A stretch of 64,000 bases of DNA from positions 248,001 through 312,000 of the forward strand of contig JAQGEQ010000192.1 in the NCBI GenBank assembly GCA_034620365.1. The letters are read 5' to 3'. Position 1 is the first letter of the stretch. Every line of letters starts with the position of its first letter. The notes under the pieces are model-generated. The model had not been told where the DNA came from and searched no databases. It saw only the letters and a program-made list of their open reading frames with translations. Position numbers and translations under genes: made by a program. This stretch comes from Pegea sp. RAD2-039. Lineage: Eukaryota > Chordata > Thaliacea > Salpida > Salpidae. Shown piece after piece: positions 55,852-64,000 of the stretch.

Positions 55852-58800
55852 ATGAATACTTCCTTAAACCACACAATATGCAACAACAAACTTTCAAAAA
55901 CTTGTAAACTAACCATCCATCAGCACCAATTCAGCGGTAAATTGAAAAAAATCTTTTAAAATCCAATTTAATGTCTTTTTTATTGAAGAAAAAATCAAAC
56001 TAAAGAATTCAGACTTTCCATTTCTGAAACAAGGAGACTTTGTAAAAGTCCTTCAATGTAAAGATGGCATCATCAATTCTTCTATCATTTTCCAAGTACA
56101 TCAGATCAACAACTGATCAACTAATATTAAAAGACCTTTTTTTAGGTGAATTGTTTAGCTGACGACCATTTACCTAAAGACACAATCAGCATCAAGAACA
56201 CCATCGCAAACCTTTTTAATCTTCAAATATTCTTTGACGTCATCATCGAAAAAGTTGACGCAGAAGTAAGTTATCAGATGACGTCATCAATTGGTTATCA
56301 TCACTTTGTAGGAAGTAGCAATTGATCTGTTAGAAGTAACGTTCAAAGACCAGTACATCAGTAGGAGCGATATGTGGAGAATGAAAGAGCATCTACTGAA
56401 TACTTGTGTCTACATCGACCAACAAGTTCATTATTGTGAATGTAACGCGCAAGTCAGTGAGTTATGGATGAACAGTAAACGTGTGAGGAGTGGGCTTATT
56501 GATGATACGACCAATTTCGTACTTCGTTCATTTACCGCCAAAGTTTGCGTTTTTATTCAAATGAGTTTAGAAATGTGGGATTATGATCAGTTTGGTTATT
56601 TGAAGTATGAAAAGGCTGTTGGTGGATTATTGAAGGTTTGTCGTTAGTTTGTTGTTATTGTTGTTATTTTTTTGTTTTTGTAGTCGTTGCTACAGAAATG
56701 GACAGATAAGAAATGTTGTCATGACCTCACAATCGTCCTTTTTTCAAGGTTTTTAATTTTTACAATTTTTTGACTCAAATATCAATTTCGCCCAAAAAAA
56801 TGTGGAATAAAATTTCGGGTAATTCCCCAAACTGATTAACTCTTCTAAAGACAAATCTACGATGGAGCCGTGATTGATGACTTTTCTGAAGAACATCGCG
56901 ACGCAGTGAGAACCAATCACCGTGGAGAACTTTACATCGATTTTTATAAATGTGTGGAGCAAGTAAAAGGACTTCGCGATTCTTCTAATCTTATCATGAA
57001 GCTTCGGACACTTTTTCACAGTCAGCTGATATTTTTAATCCGTTCCGCTTGAGTGATTTTGAATATTTTGTAGAATATGAGAAGTTATTGGAACTTGAAG
57101 GTTGCCCAAAAGGACGAAATACTACAGCAGCTGAAGGAAATTTTCTTGAATCAATCAACTTTTCACTAAATATGTTTGAAAAACATCAAATTGATAGAAA
57201 CTTTGATAGGACCGGACAATTGGTCGTTTGTATCACTCCAGGTTGGTCCTCAACTATATTAGCTTGTCCCAAACCACCTCAACTGGTCCCAAACCACCTC
57301 AACTGGTCCCAAACCACCTCAACTGGTCCCAAACCACCTCAACTGGTCCCAAACCACATCAACTGGTCCCAAACCACATCAACTGGTCTCAAACCACCTC
57401 AACTGGTCCCAAACCACATCAACTGGTCTCAAACCACCTCAACTGGTCTCAAACCACCTCAACTAGTCCCAGACCACATCAACTGGTCCTAAACCACATC
57501 AACTGGTCCCAAACCACATCAACTGGTCCCAAACCACCTCAACTGGTCCCAAACCACATCAACTGGTCCCAAACCACATCAACTGGTCCTAAACCACATC
57601 AACTGGTCCCAAACCACCTCAACTGGTCCCAAACCACCTCAACTGGTCCCAAACCACCTCAACTGGTCCCAAACCACCTCAACTGGTCTCAAACCACCTC
57701 AACTAGTCCCAGACCACATCAACTGGTCCTAAACCACATCAACTGGTCCCAAACCACATCAACTGGTCCCAAACCACCTCAACTGGTCCCAAACCACATC
57801 AACTGGTCCCAAACCACATCAACTGGTCCTAAACCACATCAACTGGTCCCAAACCACCTCAACTGGTCCCAAACCACCTCAACTGGTCCCAAACCACCTC
57901 AACTGGTCCCAAACCACATCAACTGGTCCCAAACCACCTCAACTGGTCCCAAACTACACCAACTGGTCCTAAACCACATCAACTGGTCCCAAACCACCTC
58001 AACTGGTCCCAAACTACACCAACTGGTCCCAAACCACATCAACTGGTCCCAAACCACCTCAACTGGTCCCAAACCACATCAACTGGTCCTAAACCACACC
58101 AACTGGTCCCAAACCACCTCAACTGGTCCCAAACCACATCAACTGGTCCCAAACCACATCAACTGGTCTCAAACCACATCAACTGGTCCCAAACCACCTC
58201 AACTGGTCCCAAACCACATCAACTGGTCCCAAACCACATCAACTGGTCCTAAACCACATCAACTGGTCCCAAACCACCTCAACTGGTCCCAAACTACACC
58301 AACTGGTCCCAAACCACCTCAACTAGTCCCAAACCACCTCAACTGGTCCCAAACCACATCAACTGGTCCCAAACCACATCAACTGGTCCCAAACCACATC
58401 AACTGGTCCCAAACCACATCAACTGGTCCTAAACCACATCAACTAGTCCCAAACTACATCAACTGGTCCCAAACTACACCAACTGGTCCCAAACCACATC
58501 AACTGGTCCCAAACCACATCAACTGGTCCTAAACCACATCAACTGGTCCTAAACCACATCAACTGGTCCTAAACCACATCAACTGGTCCCAAACTACACC
58601 AACTGGTCCCAAACCACATCAACTGGTCCTAAACTACACCAATTGGTCCTAAACCACATCAACTGGTCCCAAACTACATCAACTGGTCCCAAACCACATC
58701 AACTGGTCCCAAACCACATCAACTGGTCCTAAACCACATCAACTGGTCCCAAACTACACCAACTGGTCCCAAACCACATCAACTGGTCCCAAACTACACC

Positions 58801-61800
58801 AACTGGTCCTAAACTGCACCAACTGGTCCCAAACTACACCAACTGGTCCCAAACCACACCAACTAGTCCCAAACCACACCAACTGGTCAGAAACCACACC
58901 AACTGGTCCCAAACCACATCAACTGGTCCCAAACTACACCAACTGGTCCCAAACCACATCAACTGGTCCCAAACCACATCAACTGGTCCCAAACTACACC
59001 AACTGGTCCCAAACCACACCAACTAGTCCTTAGCCTGACCAGTTGGTCCAATTGATTTTCCATCAAGACCCTTTTGTCCCAATCTCCCCTTAGACTACTT
59101 CCTTCTAATCCTGACGTCATCAACAGGTGTGGGCGTTTTCGAAGTGGACCGCGACCTAACTGTCCTGACACGTGAGCGAATGCTGGACAATGGTATTGGT
59201 AGCGACTTGATCTGCTTGGGACAGCAACCACTGCACGCGGTCCCATTGTTCACATTTCAACGCGAAGCTAGTAACCAGTAAGTGACGTCATCGTTTACGT
59301 GATGACGTCATCATTGACGCGATACAGACGCAAGGAATATCGACTTCGAACGAGCAGTGATCCGTTCGATAAAGCGTGTGATGGTTACCATGACTTCAAT
59401 ATTCCTCATTGGATTAATCATAGCTTCTACACTTCAAACCCGTTTCCTGATAAAGGTAGGTTACTGGTTGCTATGACAACTTGCTGGTTGCTATAGTAAT
59501 TTGCCGGTTGTTGTTAGGAACCACTAATATCAACTGTATTCCTCGGATTCATGTCCCTCTTATGAAGAGCAAGAGATCACCTCGAAGAGTGTCCAGTGTG
59601 ATCTTGAAGTCTGGAAGAGAAATCCACAAATCGTCGAATAATGAACTTCCAACAATCAAACAAGTCGACTTCGATGCTTTTGATGGATCGGTGAGAAGAC
59701 TGGTTGCTAAGTGGTTGCTAGGCTGTTGATGAGTGGTTGCTAGGTTGTTGATGAGTGGTTGCTAGGTTGTTGATGAGTGGTTGCTAGATTGTTGATGAGT
59801 GGTTGCTAGGCCGTTGATGAGTGGTTGCTAGGCTGTTGATGAGTGGTTGCTAGGGTGTTGCTAAGTGGTTGCTAGGCTGTTGATGAGTGGTTGCTAGGTT
59901 GTTGATGAGTGGTTGCTAGGCTGTTGATGAGTGGTTGCTAGGTTGTTGATGAGTGGTTGCTAGGCTGTTGATGAGTGGTTGCTAGGCTGTTGATGAGTGG
60001 TTGCTAGGGTGTTGCTAAGTGGTTGCTAGGCTGTTGATGAGTGGTTGCTAGGTTGTTGATGAGTGGTTGCTAGGCTGTTGATGAGTGGTTGCTAGGTTGT
60101 TGATGAGTGGTTGCTAGGCTGTTGATGAGTGGTTGATAGGTTGTTGATGAGTGGTTGCTAGGCTGTTAATGAGTGGTTGCTAGGTTGTTGATGAGTGGTT
60201 GCTAGGTTGTTGATGAGTGGTTGCTAGGTTGTTGATGAGTGGTTGCTAGGCTGTTGATGAGTGGTTGCTAGGTTGTTGATAAGTGGTTGCTAGGTTGTTG
60301 ATGAGTGGTTGCTAGATTGTTGATGAGTGGTTGCTAGGTTGTTGATGAGTGGTTGCTAGGCTGTTGATGAGTGGTTGCTAGGGTGTTGCTAAGTGGTTGC
60401 TAGGCTGTTGATGAGTGGTTGCTAGATTGTTGATGAGTGGTTGCTAGGTTGTTGATGAGTGGTTGCTAGGCTGTTGATGAGTGGTTGCTAGGGTGTTGCT
60501 AAGTGGTTGCTAGGCTGTTGATGAGTGGTTGCTAGGTTGTTGATGAGTGGTTGCTAGGCTGTTGATGAGTGGTTGCTAGGTTGTTGATGAGTGGTTGCTA
60601 GGCTGTTGATGAGTGGTTGCTAGGTTGTTGATGAGTGGTTGCTAGGCTGTTAATGAGTGGTTGCTAGGTTGTTGATGAGTGGTTGCTAGGCTGTTGATGA
60701 GTGGTTGCTAGGGTGTTGCTAAGTGGTTGCTAGGCTGTTGATGAGTGGTTGCTAGGTTGTTGATGAGTGGTTGCTAGGCTGTTGATGAGTGGTTGCTAGG
60801 TTGTTGATGAGTGGTTGCTAGGCTGTTGATGAGTGGTTGCTAGGTTGTTGATGAGTGGTTGCTAGGCTGTTAATGAGTGGTTGCTAGGTTGTTGATGAGT
60901 GGTTGCTAGGTTGTTGATGAGTGGTTGCTAGGCTGTTGATGAGTGGTTGCTAGGTTGTTGATGAGTGGTTGCTAGGTTGTTGATGAGTGGTTGCTAGGCT
61001 GTTGATGAGTGGTTGCTAGGTTGTTGATAAGTGGTTACTAGGTTGTTGATGAGTGGTTGCTAGGTTGTTGATGAGTGGTTGCTAGATTGTTGATGAGTGG
61101 TTGCTAGGCTGTTGATGAGTGGTTGCTAGGCTGTTGATGAGTGGTTGCTAGGCTGTTGATGAGTGGTTGCTAGGGTGTTGCTAAGTGGTTGCTAGGCTGT
61201 TGATGAGTGGTTGCTAGGTTGTTGATGAGTGGTTGCTAGGCTGTTGATGAGTGGTTGCTAGGCTGTTGATGAGTGGTTGCTAGGGTGTTGCTAAGTGGTT
61301 GCTAGGCTGTTGATGAGTGGTTGCTAGGTTGTTGATGAGTGGTTGCTAGGCTGTTGATGAGTGGTTGCTAGGTTGTTGATGAGTGGTTGCTAGGCTGTTG
61401 ATGAGTGGTTGCTAGGTTGTTGATGAGTGGTTGCTAGGCTGTTGATGAGTGGTTGCTAGGTTGTTGATGAGTGGTTGCTAGGTTGTTGATGAGTGGTTGC
61501 TAGGCTGTTGATGAGTGGTTGCTAGGTTGTTGATGAGTGGTTGCTAGGTTGTTGATGAGTGGTTGCTAGGCTGTTGATGAGTGGTTGCTAGGTTGTTGAT
61601 GAGTGGTTGCTAGGATGTTGATGGTTGCTATGTGGCTGTTGATGAGTGGTTGCTAGGCTGTTGATGAGTGGTTGCTAGGGTGTTGCTAAGTGGTTGCTAG
61701 GCTGTTGATGAGTGGTTGCTAGGTTGTTGATAAGTGGTAGCTAGGATGTTGATGGTTGCTATGTGGCTGTTGATGAGTGGTTGCTAGGATGTTGATGGTT

Positions 61801-64000
61801 GCTAGGTTGTTGATGAGTGGTTGCTAGGCTTTAGCACCTTAACCTGTAACAACTCCTCGACCAACTCAGTGGTTTTTGGTTTTTATTACGAACGAATATT
61901 TCAGATTTTCAACATTCAAAAACCCTCTAGTGTTTGGTCGAAATTTTCTGGAGAACAAAATTTAAAAGTTTTCCAAAATGTTGAATCAGCTCAAAAGAAG
62001 CGTTACGAAGATTATCGCCATTTATCTGTCAGTATCATTTCATGTTAACAACCAATCAACGATTAGTGACACAGATTGGTGACGAAAAAGACCTGTTGCT
62101 GGGCCACAAGACCTGTCCAGTCCGCATTCCTCGTAAAACTGCAAGTCTTAAACGAGTTATGAAAACTTATGATAAAATGGCGGCTTCAGTCGGGAATTTT
62201 TCATCTTCTTCGCAGTTTCATCTTGACTTAAAGCAGGTCAACTTCAAAAATTTTTCTGATTTTCTTAAATCGTCAATTTTTCATTAATTTTAGGACCAGG
62301 AAAACCGACAAGTGGTCGGCAGTGCCAATGCAAAGTTGATGTCCTCTTCAGCCCATTTTTATGGCAGCCACTTCGAGTCAAACAGCCTTCATCGGCGTCG
62401 CGCGCTTTTTAATCCATTTAATCCACTTCATATGTTCGCACCGCTGACCGCAAATCGCCGACGTTGGGTCCACACGTACCCACGTGGTCCACGAGGCGAA
62501 GCGTTGGTGTTACATCATCAAAAAAGTCGAAGTTTAAAAAGACACAAATTCAATCGAAGCCAGTCGCGACAGATATCAGAAAGCACTGATGATGAAACGA
62601 TAGTTGATAGTTACACCGCGCGTTCACTCCTTGATGAAAGCTCGTCTCCTAGCAACAGTATCATCAGGTAGTGACCAGGTAGTGATGGTCAAATGTTGGT
62701 TGTGATGTTGTTGGTTGCTAGGCAACGTAAACACAGCACCTATGAGATTCAATGTCTGAGTACAAGTCAAGGATCAAATGTGTCCACGATTCCAAGTTGC
62801 GCCAGTGGACTACAAGATGAAAGTGTCAGCAACCGATTAGACGATATAGTTCCACTTCATAGTAAGTCTATGTGGTGATCATTGTTTTATGTTTACTTAG
62901 CAACTGGTTGCTGGTCGCTAACCAACTGGTTGCTGGTCACTAACCAACTGGTTGCTGGTCACTAACCAACTGCTTGCTGGTTGCTAACCAACTGCTTGCT
63001 GGTTGCTAACCAACTAGTTGCTGGTCACTAACCAACTGGTTGCTGGTCACTAACCAACTGCTTGCTGGTTGCTAACCAACTGGTTGCTGGTTGCTAACCA
63101 ACTGCTTGCTGGTTACTAGCCAACTGCTTGCTGGTTGCTAACCAACTGGTTGCTGGTTACTAACCAACTGGTTGCTGGTCACTAACCAACTAGTTGCTGG
63201 TCGCTAACCAACTAGTTGCTGGTCACTAACCAACTAGTTACTGGTCACTAACCAACTAGTTACTGGTCACTAACCAACTAGTTGCTGGTCATTAACCAAC
63301 TAGTTACTGGTCACTAACCAACTAGTTGCTGGCCACTAACCAACTAGTTGCTGGTCACTAACCAACTAGTTACTGGTTGCTAACCAACTGGTTGCTAACC
63401 AACTGGTTGCTAACCAACTGGTTGCTGGTCACTAACCAACTGGTTACTGGTTGCTGGTCACTAACCAACTGGTTACTGGTTGCTTACTAACTGCTTGCTT
63501 ACTAACTGCTTGCTTACTAACTGCTTGTTGTTTGTTGATTTTTTTTTCGACTAACATCATTGCATGCAAATCACAGCAACTACTTTACGGGAACTCGGCC
63601 TAACTTGGGTCTGGGGTATGAGTGGTGATGTTCAGTGGACTTCTGATACTAACACTGGTACTAAACCGACAATTACTTTTCGTTTCAAGCATGAAAATGA
63701 TCTTTTCAAAACTGGAACAACATCTTAACTATCATCCATATCTTGTAGGACTCGATTGGAAGTCTCTTCAATGTCCGGCGTGTCTTCCAATCACTACAGA
63801 TTATTATCCGAATACGAATCATCTAAATAAGTCGTGTTCCGAGTATTCGTATCAATTGATTCCTGATAATTGCCCTTTTCAAGAGTTTGGGAGGTATCTT
63901 CATCTTCTTCTTCTTCCTCTTCTTCTTCCTATCTTTCTTTAGTCATCTCAAATCTTCTTCTTCTCAATCGGAAGGTCTTCTTCATCGGATAAGCTCTTTT
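55852..64000 (+). CDS. DEPDC5: DEPDC5 (GATOR1 subunit), 5' portion, runs off the window
   Basis: GATOR1 is the GTPase-activating complex for RagA/B that restrains mTORC1 when amino acids are low. Exons: 55852-55936, 55989-56095, 56146-56265, 56312-56635, 56684-56748, 56851-57020, 57074-57241, 59127-59277, 59328-59455, 59518-59690, 61905-62027, 62075-62236, 62294-62667, 62722-62861, 63577-63681, 63749-63893, 63943-64000 (partial). They give about 866 codons in one frame (human about 1,600). Family landmarks are [40 protein letters not shown]-like [64 protein letters not shown] and [20 protein letters not shown]. The donor of exon 15 (63681) is the least certain junction. Introns 7, 10 and 14 are filled by minisatellites. 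The DEP domain lies beyond the window. Confidence 0.95.
57265..59030. repeat. 20-bp minisatellite in DEPDC5 intron 7
   Basis: About 88 units of exactly 20 bp, consensus AACTGGTCCCAAACCACATC, with no visible indel over ~1.76 kb. Variation is confined to a few positions (CTC/ATC/ACC; CCC/CCT/CTC). Because 20 is not a multiple of three, stop-free frames up to 434 codons appear in several phases and should not be read as genes. The host intron is 57242-59126. Confidence 0.97.
59700..61831. repeat. 22-bp minisatellite in DEPDC5 intron 10
   Basis: About 97 units of 22 bp, core GATGAGTGGTTGCTAGGCTG. A variant unit (GGGTGTTGCTAAG) recurs at irregular multiples of the basic unit, suggesting higher-order block duplication. 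Every unit contains TTGCTAGG, which resembles a 3' splice site. The host intron is 59691-61904; the last 73 bp are non-repetitive. Confidence 0.97.
62898..63533. repeat. 22-bp minisatellite in DEPDC5 intron 14
   Basis: About 28 units, mostly 22 bp, core GGTTGCTGGTCACTAACCAA, degenerating near 63480-63533 into a shorter GCTTACTAACT unit. Many units contain CACTAAC, a branch-point-like sequence. The host intron is 62862-63576. Confidence 0.96.

Noticed and set aside
57228..58532. A 434-codon open frame (and a shorter overlapping one) with repeating [13 protein letters not shown] peptides
   Set aside because: It is the translation of a 20-bp minisatellite inside DEPDC5 intron 7. Frames stay open only because the unit lacks stops. 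Flanking DEPDC5 exons join in phase across it.

Overview
The window is eukaryotic and animal. Coding exons sit at about 40-50% GC and are separated by short introns, typically 42-70 bp. Intergenic DNA is extremely AT-rich, roughly 20-25% GC by eye. The gene set (Na+/K+-ATPase alpha, SARAF, PHF14, DEPDC5, AP-3 mu, ANKRD13C, LENG1, CARHSP1, cytosolic Asp-tRNA synthetase) is metazoan, and nothing points to a vertebrate. I cannot place the phylum. Seven of ten genes have a good 3' splice site a few tens of bases or less before the ATG, which would fit an animal group that uses spliced-leader trans-splicing. I saw no tRNA, rRNA, CRISPR array or intact transposon.

Layout. 0.95-3.7 kb (+): an unresolved, diverged multi-exon gene with membrane segments (possibly PIGW-like) and a 22-bp minisatellite rich in TGACGTCA. 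5.4-12.0 kb (+): complete Na+/K+-ATPase alpha with two alternative first exons. 12-19.8 kb: AT-rich and empty. 19.85-20.93 kb (-): a 176-aa protein with faint HCFC1R1 resemblance. 25.7-26.1 kb (-): CARHSP1-type cold-shock protein. 28.3-29.5 kb (-): SARAF. 32.0-34.6 kb (+): Asp-tRNA synthetase. 36.1-44.0 kb (-): PHF14 with a 2,964-nt repetitive exon absent from the human protein. 48.4-52.8 kb (-): LENG1, ANKRD13C and AP3M in tandem. 55.9 kb to the window end (+): the first ~866 codons of DEPDC5.

The most unusual feature is the minisatellite landscape. Arrays with a strict 20- or 22-bp period fill one PHF14 intron and three DEPDC5 introns, flank LENG1, and lie in the 1.2-kb region. Several share a GGTTGCTA core, and a related motif is tandemly repeated inside the PHF14 coding sequence. 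Palindromic TGACGTCA recurs in many short introns of unrelated genes. A ~62-nt element occurs twice (22.36 and 27.18 kb), and the differences between its copies preserve a predicted hairpin by a compensatory C:G to T:A change.

The genes do not form one pathway. They cover ion transport, store-operated calcium control, translation, chromatin reading, splicing, receptor chaperoning, vesicle coats and mTORC1 nutrient sensing. The exon models rest on homology to remembered family motifs and on reading-phase consistency, not on transcripts.
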